DNA from: Alphaproteobacteria bacterium
Lineage (GTDB): Bacteria > Pseudomonadota > Alphaproteobacteria > Bin65
DNA length: 36,594 nt
Direction: 5' to 3'
NCBI GenBank assembly: GCA_022819985.1
Contig: JAJEGH010000051.1
Location: 1-36,594, forward strand
Part shown: positions 24,148-31,456 of the stretch, in pieces
Position numbering within the stretch: position 1 is the first letter of the stretch
How the letters are laid out: the number at the start of each line of letters is the position of its first letter
Position numbers and translations under genes: made by a program
Notes under the pieces: model-generated
What the model was told of the DNA's origin: nothing
Seen by the model: only the letters and a program-made list of their open reading frames with translations
Databases searched by the model: none

Positions 24148-24965
24148 CGGGCGGCCTCCGTCAGCGGATCGACAAATCCGGCGAGCAGCGCGTTGAACGG
24201 GTCCGGCTGCTCGATATAGGGCAGGTGCCCGGCGCCGGGGATGAGCGTGAAGCTGGCCTGGGGCCGGCTCGCGGCGATCTCGCGGTTGGTGTCGGGCGGC
24301 GTCACCCGGTCTTCGGACCCGCAAACGACCGCCATCGGCCCGCCATAGTCCGCGATCTCGGCCATCAGGTCGCCGATCGAAAGCGCCCAGGCCGCCCGCC
24401 GGTAGCCGACCGGGCGGATCTCCGCGGTGATGCCGGCGACGGTGTCGCGCAGTTCCTCCGGCACGCCGGGCGCCAGCAGGTTGCCGGCGCGCGCCTGCGC
24501 CATGCCCTCGACGCCGAGCCGGTCCAGCGGGTCGAGCCGGGCGCGCAATTTCGCTTCCCGCTCCGCTTCGGAGAGCCGGCCGTGACCCTGGGCGGCGTCG
24601 GACAGGAACAGGCCGGCGACCCGCTCCGGCGCGATGTTGGCGAAGGCGGCGGAGAACAGCGCGCCGAGGGAATTGCCGCACAGGATGGCGCGGTCGATTT
24701 CCAGCGCGTCGAACAGGTCGCGCAGCACGAGCGCATAATCGCGCGGCGCCGGCGTCTCGCTGTCCACATCGGTCGATTGCCCGTAGCCCGGCGCGCCCCA
24801 GGCGATGACCCGGCAGCGGCCGGCGAAGGCCGGAAACTGGTGGATCCAGCCGCGCGAGGCCGAGCCGATGCCGTGCAGCAGGAACAGCACCGGTCCGCTG
24901 CCGGCCTGCCGGATTTCGACCTGTCGGCCCGCCAGTTGGACGATTTCGATGTCGGGGAGAGGCAT
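24144..24965 (-). CDS. Alpha/beta hydrolase
   Basis: 273-residue alpha/beta-hydrolase-fold enzyme. Oxyanion region HGIGSASRGW (31-40), nucleophile S99 in CGNSLGA, acid D219 in CGSEDRVTPP and H247 in GAGHLPYIEQP form a full triad. The sequence resembles carboxylesterases and C-C bond hydrolases of catabolic routes, but the substrate class cannot be fixed. It is the first gene of the coupled operon hydrolase, SDR, TPP enzyme, aspartate dehydrogenase; about 210 bp of non-coding sequence with extragenic-repeat character lies upstream. Confidence 0.87.
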   Translation of the reverse strand: MPLPDIEIVQLAGRQVEIRQAGSGPVLFLLHGIGSASRGWIHQFPAFAGRCRVIAWGAPGYGQSTDVDSETPAPRDYALVLRDLFDALEIDRAILCGNSLGALFSAAFANIAPERVAGLFLSDAAQGHGRLSEAEREAKLRARLDPLDRLGVEGMAQARAGNLLAPGVPEELRDTVAGITAEIRPVGYRRAAWALSIGDLMAEIADYGGPMAVVCGSEDRVTPPDTNREIAASRPQASFTLIPGAGHLPYIEQPDPFNALLAGFVDPLTEAAR

Positions 24966-24974
24966 CGCTAATTT

Positions 24975-25165
24975 TCCGTCCCGAAAACAGGCATCACCCT
25001 TGCGAGCCTTCCCATTCCATTGCCACCCCGGCCGACCGGAGGGAGAACCGGGGACCAGAGTCGACCCGAAAGGAATGCGCTCGTGGCCTTGGGCCCCGGA
25101 TTTCCGCTTCGCTCCATCCGGGGCGGCATGGTGTTGGGCGGTCGGACTTATGACGCATATTCCCG
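24975..25165. repeat. Extragenic palindromic-type sequence
   Basis: This gap contains CATTGCCACCCCGGCCGACCGGAGGGA, the motif AGTCGACCCGAAAGGAATG and CCCCGGATTTCCGCTTCGCTCCATCCGGGG, whose ends pair (CCCCGGAT with ATCCGGGG). The wording resembles the longer inverted repeat at 35245-35366 (GACCG, GAAGCG, GGAGGG). It is probably a decayed copy of a dispersed extragenic palindrome and may also serve as the terminator of the SDR gene at 25176-25937. Confidence 0.4.
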
Positions 25166-25175
25166 GAACACCGCA

Positions 25176-25937
25176 TTAGTTGAACACAAATCCGCCGTTG
25201 ACGGGCAATACCTGTCCGGTAACGAAGGCCGCGCCGTCGGACAACAGATACATCACCGCGCCGACGACGTCGTCGGGATGCTGCGTCCGCGGCATGGCGC
25301 GGCCGGAAACATAGAGGTCCTTGCGCTCCTGCGGCACGTCTTCGGTCGCCTCGACCTTGACCAGGCCCGGCGCAACCGCGTTGACCGCGATGCCGTCAGG
25401 CCCGAGTTCGCGCGCCAGCGAGCGCGTCATGGCGATCACCGCGCCCTTGCTCGCCACATAATGCAGCAGCTTCGGCGCGCCCCACAGCGCCGTGTCGGAC
25501 GCGAGGTTGACGATGCGCGCGCCGCCCTCGGCCTTGCGCAGCAGCGGAGCCAGTTCCTTGACAGCCAGCCAGGGGCCGCGGGCATTGACTGCCATCACCC
25601 GGTCCCAGACTTCGACGTCGATTTCCTCGAAGGTCCGGCCGCCGACCGCGGTGGCGATGGCGCCGTTGTTGACCAGCCCGTCGAGCCGGCCGTAGCGCCC
25701 GGCGATGTCCCGGCCCAGGGCGGCGACGCTCGCCGGCTCGCCGAGATCGACCGGCATGAACGGCGCATCGACGCCGTTTTTCGTCAGCGCTTCGGCGGTC
25801 TCCCGCCCCCAATCCTCGACCAGCTCGGCGACGATTACCGTGGCTGCGCCCTCCGCCGCCGCGGCTTCGGCGAAGGCCCGGCCGAGCCCGCTCCCGGCCC
25901 CGGTAATCGCCACGATTTTGCCGTCGAGCAGGCCCAT
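25176..25937 (-). CDS. SDR-family oxidoreductase
   Basis: 253-residue classical short-chain dehydrogenase. Cofactor loop TGAGSGLG (12-19), DL (64-65), NNGA (90-93), N118, S147 in NLASD, Y160 and K164 in YVASK, then GQVLPVNGGFVFN at the C-terminus. All catalytic residues are present, unlike the SDR at 23356-24147. E38 after the second strand suggests NAD preference (VIVAELVED). It stands alone between two repeat-bearing gaps in the catabolic island and is probably a dehydrogenase for a hydroxylated intermediate. Confidence 0.9.
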   Translation of the reverse strand: MGLLDGKIVAITGAGSGLGRAFAEAAAAEGAATVIVAELVEDWGRETAEALTKNGVDAPFMPVDLGEPASVAALGRDIAGRYGRLDGLVNNGAIATAVGGRTFEEIDVEVWDRVMAVNARGPWLAVKELAPLLRKAEGGARIVNLASDTALWGAPKLLHYVASKGAVIAMTRSLARELGPDGIAVNAVAPGLVKVEATEDVPQERKDLYVSGRAMPRTQHPDDVVGAVMYLLSDGAAFVTGQVLPVNGGFVFN

Positions 25938-26318
25938 CAGGGTCTCTCTGCAAACGGACTGCGAGCGGGGGCGGAAAAAGACGCGGCGCGGTCCTGCCCC
26001 CCCTCCCCTTGGGGGAGGGGGTCGGGGGGAGGGGTAAACGGCGGCCGGAGCCTTGCAGAAGGCAACATCGGCGCGCGGGCAGACGACCCCTCCCCTAGCC
26101 CCTCCCCCAAGGGGAGGGGGATTCGGTCAGTGCCTCTTTCGCAAAGGAATACCCAAGGGGAGAGGGATTCGAGCGGCGGAATCCGGCCGGGATTGTAGGG
26201 GAGGGTTTCAAACCCTCCCCGACGGACCGTCGTCCACGCACGGTGCCTGCATAGGAGGCACTCCGTCCGGTCTGCCGCGGTGACAGGATTGGCTTTGGGA
26301 AGCAAGGCCGGCTTCGCG
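25938..26318. repeat. Gene-free gap with facing C/G-tract repeats
   Basis: No gene is seen. At 25998-26036 lies CCCCTTGGGGGAGGGGGTCGGGG and at 26086-26121 the opposing CCCCTCCCCTAGCCCCTCCCCCAAGGGG, which can pair with each other. Downstream, TGCCTCTTTCGCAAAGGAAT (about 26130-26149) matches the flank of the elements at 120-356 and 850-1048 (CTCTTTCGC, GGAAT). The sequence therefore holds a copy of the same family between the Rieske gene and the SDR gene. Confidence 0.6.
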
Positions 26319-27332
26319 CTATTCGGCGGCGAGTTGCGGCGCGGCGCGGCTTTTCAGATGGTCCCGCGCCCGGCGTTGCAGCAGGCGGCGCAGATGGGTG
26401 ACGCCGATATCGTGCTGATAGAGCATTTCGGCTTCCGGCGGCTCCATCTGTTCGATCACCACCCGGTCCTGCTCGAGCACATGCCAGTGCCGTTCCTCGA
26501 GCCGGCTCTTGTACATGAAGCGCCACAGGTCGCGCTGCCAGCCCTCGACCTTGCGCAGGCGCCAGAAGAAGACCTGGCAGGCTTCCGCATCGACCGGCGT
26601 GATGTAACCGAGAATCCGGAACATGCCGCCCGGCCCGGCACCCGGCGGATAGGGCAGGTCGAGGCGGACCCAGTCCGCGCCGGTGGAATGGAATTCCGTC
26701 CAGTCGAAGTTCATGCCGACCTGCTGGGTGCGCCGGACGGTGAAGCCGTCCCCGGTGCGCTCGATTTCCATTTCGTCCGCGCCGGAGCCGTAGGCCAGCG
26801 TGTAGCTCTTGGCGTGCAGATAGGTGCCGTGCATCGGGTCGACGACATTCTCCAGGGCGTAGAGGTAGCTGCCCCGCCACGTCCCGGTGCACAGGAAATG
26901 CGACCATTCCGGATCGTCGAACTCTTCCGGGAAGGCGAGCGGCGCCGGTTCGCCGTCGCCCATCCAGGCGAAGACGCAGTTGGCCTTTTCGACCGCCGGA
27001 TAGGGGCGGGCGCCGGGCATGCCTTCGAGCTTGCAGCCCGGATAGGCGGGCACGCGGACGACCGTGCCGTCGCCGTCGAACTGCATGCCGTGATAGGTGC
27101 AGGTCAGCAGCCCGTCGATGACGTGGCCCTGGCTGAAGCGGGCGCCGCGGTGCGGGCAGCGGTCGGCATGGACGCGGACCGCACCACCGCCGTCGCGCCA
27201 CAGCACGAGGCGCCGGCCCAGCCGGGTGATGCCGACCGGTTCGTCCTTCACCCAGCTCGCCGGCAGCAGGGCGTACCACTGTTCCGGCAGCCCGGTTTCG
27301 AGGAGGGCGTCGATTTCCGCGCCGGTGGCCAT
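26319..27332 (-). CDS. Rieske aromatic ring-hydroxylating oxygenase
   Basis: 337-residue Rieske non-haem iron oxygenase. The 2Fe-2S ligands are C59 and H61 in CPHRG and C78 and H81 in CTYHG; the mononuclear iron site region is ENVVDPMHGTYLH (about 158-170). Length and single-gene layout fit the demethylase / one-component-alpha type (vanillate O-demethylase- or phthalate oxygenase-like) rather than alpha-beta dioxygenases. These need a separate reductase, which is not in the window. It is last of the operon HTH-like, ABC ATPase, ABC permease, cupin, oxygenase, 45 bp after the cupin gene. Confidence 0.88.
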   Translation of the reverse strand: MATGAEIDALLETGLPEQWYALLPASWVKDEPVGITRLGRRLVLWRDGGGAVRVHADRCPHRGARFSQGHVIDGLLTCTYHGMQFDGDGTVVRVPAYPGCKLEGMPGARPYPAVEKANCVFAWMGDGEPAPLAFPEEFDDPEWSHFLCTGTWRGSYLYALENVVDPMHGTYLHAKSYTLAYGSGADEMEIERTGDGFTVRRTQQVGMNFDWTEFHSTGADWVRLDLPYPPGAGPGGMFRILGYITPVDAEACQVFFWRLRKVEGWQRDLWRFMYKSRLEERHWHVLEQDRVVIEQMEPPEAEMLYQHDIGVTHLRRLLQRRARDHLKSRAAPQLAAE

Positions 27333-27377
27333 GCGTCTTTCCTCCGCCCGGATGGTCCTGCCCGTTTGCGCCGCCGC

Positions 27378-27902
27378 TCAGCCGCGCTTGACCGACGCCA
27401 GCGGATGGTCCGGCGGGTAGGTCGGGATCCGCGGCTTCGACGCGCCGAGCATGACGCACATCAGGGCTTCCTCGTCCCACTCGTTGACCAGGCCGCGATA
27501 GACGCCCGGCGGCACGGAGATCAGGTCGCGCTCGCCCAGTTCGGTCTCCCAGGTCTCGCCGCCGTCCTCGAAGAACAGGCGGACCCGGCCGCGCAGCATG
27601 AAGAAGACCTCCTCGACATCGTCGTGGACGTGGAGCGGGCCCTCGCAGCCCGGCGGCAGCACCATGGTCGAGAAGGTGAAATGCTCGGAGGGGACGGTAT
27701 TGGCGTCGGTGTCCACGCCGGTGCCGCCGGTGCCCATGTAGCGCATCTGGGCGCGCCGGTATTTCGGATCGAAATCGGCCTGGAATTTCAGCGCGTCCCA
27801 GTCGTAGGTGCGCGTCGCGTAGCGGGCGATGCGGGTCTCGATCCGCGCCGCCAGGGGCTCCGCCGTCGTCTCGACGGGCGCAGGACCGGAATCGGGGGCC
27901 AT
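27378..27902 (-). CDS. Cupin-domain protein
   Basis: 174-residue single-cupin protein. Motif 1 is GPLHVHDDVEEVFFMLRGRV with two His and a Glu as metal ligands; motif 2 is VPPGVYRGLVNEWDEEAL, in which the usual second-motif His is not evident, so metal binding may be partial. ATG 27902 is favoured over the 27983 ATG, which overlaps the permease gene. It lies 28 bp after the permease and 45 bp before the Rieske oxygenase, hence probably a small isomerase, dioxygenase or binding protein of the same pathway. Confidence 0.83.
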   Translation of the reverse strand: MAPDSGPAPVETTAEPLAARIETRIARYATRTYDWDALKFQADFDPKYRRAQMRYMGTGGTGVDTDANTVPSEHFTFSTMVLPPGCEGPLHVHDDVEEVFFMLRGRVRLFFEDGGETWETELGERDLISVPPGVYRGLVNEWDEEALMCVMLGASKPRIPTYPPDHPLASVKRG

Positions 27903-27930
27903 GCCTGTCTCCCTCGCTCTTTGCTTCCCG

Positions 27931-28797
27931 TCAGCCGGCGATCTCGCCGGCCGGCCGCTGGGGTGCGTAACGGAGCACCGCACGCTCGGCCAGAATCACC
28001 AGAACATACGCCAGGATGCCGATCACCGTAAGCAGAATGATGGTGACGAACACCCCGGCCGTGTTGGCGCCGCCTTCCGCCTTGGCCAGTTCGGCGCCGA
28101 GGCCGACATTGCCGCCGACCAGTTCGGCGACGGTGACGCCGATCACCGCCAGGGTCGCGCCGATGCGCAGGCCGCTGAACAGGGCCGGCAGGGACCAGGG
28201 AAACTCGATCTTCCAGAAAATCTGCGCCCGGGTCGCCTTGAACAGGCGGGCGAGGTCGATCATCGACGGATCGACGCTGCGCACCGAGGTCAGCACATTG
28301 ATCAGCACCGGAAAGAACACGATCAGGATGGCGGTGAGGATGCGCGGCGTGATGTTGTAGCCGAACCACATGACGAAGAGCGGCGCGAAGGCGACCTTGG
28401 GCGCGATCTGAAGCGCCAGGATATAGGGCGAGGCGACGACCTCCATCAAGCGCGACATGCCGAGCGCATAGCCCATCACGGCGCCCATCAGGCAGCCCAG
28501 GCCGAAGCCGACGATAACCTCGAAGCAGGTGATGAGCGTGTGGCGCAGCAGCTCGCCGTTCACCCACATATGGATGCCTTCCTCGAACACGGCGGACAGG
28601 CGCGGAATGTTGTAGGGCGCGATGCCGAGCAGCGGCGGGCCCCATTCCCAGCCGGCCAGGAAGGCGACCAGCGCCAGCGCGCTCAGCCAGATCTCCCGGC
28701 GCTGGACGGCGGTGGCCAGGCTTTGCCGGACGGATTCCGCCGGTGCCCTTTCCGGCGCCCGGTCCGGGGTCGCGGCGAGCGGGGCGCCGTCCGCCAT
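27931..28797 (-). CDS. ABC transporter permease, SsuC/TauC type
   Basis: 288-residue inner-membrane permease with about six helices and the SsuC/TauC-family cytoplasmic EAA-like loop (LARLFKATRAQIFWKIEFPWSLPALFSGLRIGATLAVIGVTVAEL). The family imports alkanesulfonates, taurine, nitrate, thiamine precursors, phthalate or other organic acids. Its ATG overlaps the ATPase stop (ATGA). Terminal transmembrane segment IILLTVIGILAYVLVILAE. No periplasmic binding protein is encoded nearby, so the substrate is open. Confidence 0.9.
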   Translation of the reverse strand: MADGAPLAATPDRAPERAPAESVRQSLATAVQRREIWLSALALVAFLAGWEWGPPLLGIAPYNIPRLSAVFEEGIHMWVNGELLRHTLITCFEVIVGFGLGCLMGAVMGYALGMSRLMEVVASPYILALQIAPKVAFAPLFVMWFGYNITPRILTAILIVFFPVLINVLTSVRSVDPSMIDLARLFKATRAQIFWKIEFPWSLPALFSGLRIGATLAVIGVTVAELVGGNVGLGAELAKAEGGANTAGVFVTIILLTVIGILAYVLVILAERAVLRYAPQRPAGEIAG

Positions 28798-29588
28798 CAG
28801 ACGGTCTGCTCGACCTTGCCGATGTCGAGCAGCGACATCAGCCGGGCGGTCATGGGGCCGATCTTCTCGTGCTGGCGCCGCTTCATCGGTTCGTCGCGGC
28901 CGGGAATGTCGACCGGGATCTCCTCGATGATCCGGCCGGGCCGGCGCGACATCACCAGCACCCGGTCGCTCAGCGCCAGCGCCTCGACCAGGTCGTGGGT
29001 AATCAGGAAGGCGGTCTTCTTCTCCTCGGCGACCGTCTGGGCCAGGTCCTGCTGCAGCACCATCTTGGTCTGGGCGTCGAGCGCCGAGAAGGGCTCGTCG
29101 AGCAACAGCACGTCCGGATCCATCATCATGGTTCGCGCGAGCGCCGCGCGCTGGCGCATGCCGCCGGACAGTTCGTGCGGATAGTGGTTGGCGAAACCGT
29201 CGAGATGGTAGCGGTGCAGGAACTTCTGCGCCCGCTCCTCGCGCTGCGCCGCGTCCATACGGCGGATTTCCTGGCCGAACTCGACATTCTTGCGGATCGT
29301 GCGCCAGGGCAGCAGCAGGTCCTTCTGGAGCATGAAGGCGACATGCTCGTTCGGGCCGCTGACCGGCTCGCCGTCGACGAAAATCTCGCCCCGGGACGGC
29401 CGGTCGAGGCCGGAGGCGAGGTTGAGCAGGGTGCTCTTGCCGCAGCCGCTCGGCCCGATCAGGGCGACGACCTCGCCGTCCTCGATGTCGATGCTGACAT
29501 CCTCGACCGCGAGCACGCCCTCGCTGCCGGTCCGGCCGCGCACCGGCGGAAAGAAGCGCGAGACGTCCTTGAAGCTGAGACGGAGCAT
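28797..29588 (-). CDS. ABC transporter ATP-binding protein, SsuB/TauB type
   Basis: 263-residue ATPase of the nitrate/sulfonate/taurine uptake group. Walker A GPSGCGKST (about 45-53), Q-loop LQKDLLLPWRT, signature LSGGMRQRAALAR, Walker B VLLLDEPFSALD and switch ITHD are all present. It has the typical MSRRPGRIIEEIPVDIP C-terminal part. It works with the permease at 27931-28797, whose start overlaps its stop by one codon's phase. Second gene of the operon that starts with the small HTH-like gene (28-bp gap). Confidence 0.92.
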   Translation of the reverse strand: MLRLSFKDVSRFFPPVRGRTGSEGVLAVEDVSIDIEDGEVVALIGPSGCGKSTLLNLASGLDRPSRGEIFVDGEPVSGPNEHVAFMLQKDLLLPWRTIRKNVEFGQEIRRMDAAQREERAQKFLHRYHLDGFANHYPHELSGGMRQRAALARTMMMDPDVLLLDEPFSALDAQTKMVLQQDLAQTVAEEKKTAFLITHDLVEALALSDRVLVMSRRPGRIIEEIPVDIPGRDEPMKRRQHEKIGPMTARLMSLLDIGKVEQTV

Positions 29589-29616
29589 GGGCGCCCGAAG
29601 CGGTCCGGTGTGCGGG

Positions 29617-29859
29617 TCAGGCGCCGAGGCGCGCCATTTCCGCCCGGAAACTTTCGGCGGTCCAGCGCCCGCCCTCCGGCGGCGCGACGCCGGCCTCGTT
29701 CAGGCCGGCGACGATGCCGTCGAGATCGTGGATGCTGCGGTCGAACAGCGCCTCCAGCGCATCGCCCAGCGCCTTCGTATAGGGCGTCTCCTCCCAGTCG
29801 CGGCACTGGCGGGGATAGTCGATCCCGGCCAGCGGATGGGTCATGCGCGGGCTGGTCAT
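29617..29859 (-). CDS. Small recombinase-like helix-turn-helix protein
   Basis: 80-residue protein, acidic at the N-terminus with an ending GIVAGLNEAGVAPPEGGRWTAESFRAEMARLGA. This resembles the helix-turn-helix found in the recombinase domain (LNxxGV.PP.G..WT..S), and small stand-alone proteins of this kind occur beside Rieske and ABC genes. ATG 29859 has AGAGGA about 11 bases upstream; ATG 29844 is an alternative with no good site. It leads the operon ahead of the ABC ATPase (28-bp gap). DNA binding is inferred only from similarity, and a catalytic recombinase domain is absent. Confidence 0.65.
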   Translation of the reverse strand: MTSPRMTHPLAGIDYPRQCRDWEETPYTKALGDALEALFDRSIHDLDGIVAGLNEAGVAPPEGGRWTAESFRAEMARLGA

Positions 29860-30072
29860 GCCGGTTCGGCGGTCCTCTGTGGCGGCCGGAGAGCCCGGCC
29901 CGGTCGTTGCGGGAATGGCAGGCGCGACCCTAGCGGGCGGCCCTCTGCAGGTCAAAAGCTTTGGATCGGTGTGCCGGGCCACCCGGTGTCCTGCCTTGGT
30001 GCAGGTATTGTGACCGATGCAGTCAGTCCGAAATTGCCGAGGAAAAGCCGGAATGGGCCCGATCGTTCTCGT

Positions 30073-30366
30073 TCACGCCAGTTCCCGTGGACGGATGGCG
30101 CGCAGGGCGGAAGCCTCGTTCCGTTCCGCAAGCATGAGTTCATACCGGTCCTGGAGATTCATCCAACTCCGGGCGTCGGTGCCGAAGTAGCGCGCCAAGC
30201 GCAGCGCGGTCTCGGCGGTGATGCCGCGGCGGCCCCGGACGATCTCGGCGATACGAGCCGGCGTCACCCCGATCGCCTTCGCCAGCCCGGTGGCGGACAA
30301 ACCGAAAGGATCCATGAAATCGTGCTTGAGAACTTCGCCGGGATGTACCGGGTCCAGTCGGGTCAT
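30073..30366 (-). CDS. HigA-like antitoxin / XRE regulator, orphan
   Basis: 97-residue helix-turn-helix protein of the HigA addiction-module family. Start MTRLDPVHPGEVLKHDFMDP and HTH at about 22-46 (LSATGLAKAIGVTPARIAEIVRGRRGI) are diagnostic, followed by TAETALRLARYFGTDARSWMNLQ. ATG 30366 is where family homology begins; an in-frame ATG at 30423 adds unrelated residues. higB normally precedes higA, but only about 90 bp separate this start from the divergent enoyl-CoA hydratase gene, so no toxin fits. It may be an orphan used as a regulator. Confidence 0.82.
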   Translation of the reverse strand: MTRLDPVHPGEVLKHDFMDPFGLSATGLAKAIGVTPARIAEIVRGRRGITAETALRLARYFGTDARSWMNLQDRYELMLAERNEASALRAIRPRELA

Positions 30367-30456
30367 GTCGGTGTGTCCTCGCAAGATGTTGGTGGTAATG
30401 GACGAAAGCGAAAATTCGCACAATAAAGTTCAATCCCCGACAGGAACCCGGATGCC

Positions 30457-31254
30457 ATGACCGCCGTAAGCCACACCCTCGAAGACGGCATCTTCACCGT
30501 CACTTTCGCCAACCCGCCGGAGGGGTTCTTCACCGGCGCGATGGCGGAGGAGCTGCTCGCCCTGCTGCCGGCGATGGCGGCGGAGGCGGTGCGGGTCGTC
30601 ATTCTCCAGGGCGGCGTGCCGGGCGTGTTCATCCGGCACTATTCCGTCGCCGAACTGGCGGCGCTGTCGGACGCCCTGCGCGCCAAGGGCCGGACATTCG
30701 GCGAGACGACTCCGGTCGACCACCACACGGTGAACCGGATCGCCGAGGGGCTGGAGGCGCTGCCGAAACCGGCGATCGCGGCGCTCAACGGCACGGCGAT
30801 GGGCGGCGGCTGGGAGTTGGCGATGGCCTGCGACCTGCGCATCGCGGAGGCCGGCGGCCATTCCTACGGCCTGCCGGAGGCGCGGCTCGGCATCCTGCCC
30901 GGCGCCGGCGGCACCCAGCGCCTCGCCCGGCTGGTCGGCACGGCCCGCGCCCTGGAAATGACCCTGCGCGGCCGCACCGTCGGGCCGGAGGAGGCGCTCG
31001 CGCTGGGCATGGTCCACGAGGTCGCGCCCGACGCCGCCGCGCGCGCCCGGCAGATCGCCGGCGAACTGGCCGCCCGCCCGGCAAAGGCGCTCGCCCACAT
31101 CAAGCGCCTGGTGCGCGCCGCCCTGCCGCCCGTCGATCCGGAGACGCTGCAACTGGAAAGCCGCCTCTTCCTCGACCTCGCCGTCTCCGACGAGGGCAAC
31201 GCCCTGATGCGCCGGATGGTCGACGAGGGGCTGGACGTCCGGGAGGTGGAGTAG
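30457..31254 (+). CDS. Enoyl-CoA hydratase/isomerase family protein
   Basis: 265-residue crotonase-superfamily protein. The CoA-binding oxyanion segment IRHYSVAEL (64-72) and ALNGTAMGGGWELAMACDLRIA (about 108-129) are present, and the usual catalytic glutamate is in GLPEARLGILPGAGG (about 137-151). It would hydrate or isomerise an unsaturated acyl-CoA in degradation of an acid or ring-cleaved aromatic. The start at ATG 30457 follows the divergent HigA-like gene. No acyl-CoA ligase or thiolase is in the window, so the exact step is open. Confidence 0.88.
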   Translation: MTAVSHTLEDGIFTVTFANPPEGFFTGAMAEELLALLPAMAAEAVRVVILQGGVPGVFIRHYSVAELAALSDALRAKGRTFGETTPVDHHTVNRIAEGLEALPKPAIAALNGTAMGGGWELAMACDLRIAEAGGHSYGLPEARLGILPGAGGTQRLARLVGTARALEMTLRGRTVGPEEALALGMVHEVAPDAAARARQIAGELAARPAKALAHIKRLVRAALPPVDPETLQLESRLFLDLAVSDEGNALMRRMVDEGLDVREVE

Positions 31255-31267
31255 GGCGGCGAGGCGC

Positions 31268-31386
31268 CCTTCGATACGCCCCGGCCTGGCGGCCGGGGCT
31301 ACTCAGGGTGAGGGTGAAAGTTGTCGAGGTTGAGGCCCCCCAACCCCTCATCCCGAGTAGGCGCATCAGCGCCGTATCGAGGGACG
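31268..31386. repeat. Extragenic inverted repeat
   Basis: CCTTCGATACG near 31270 faces CGTATCGAGGGA near 31374, and CTACTCAGGGTGAGGG (about 31300) faces CCCCTCATCCCGAGTAG (about 31343). The arms form a long imperfect hairpin in the gap between the enoyl-CoA hydratase and the oxygenase alpha gene. It looks like a dispersed REP/BIME-type palindrome and could act as a bidirectional terminator. Confidence 0.6.
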
Positions 31387-31456
31387 GCACGCCGACGCGG
31401 TTCCGTCCGCCCCGTATAACTGGATCGGCGCCGGAGTTTGGCGTATTCAGGGCGCC

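Noticed and set aside
24975..25165. CRISPR-like repeats
   Set aside because: The repeated words are imperfect palindromes without regular spacing or spacers.
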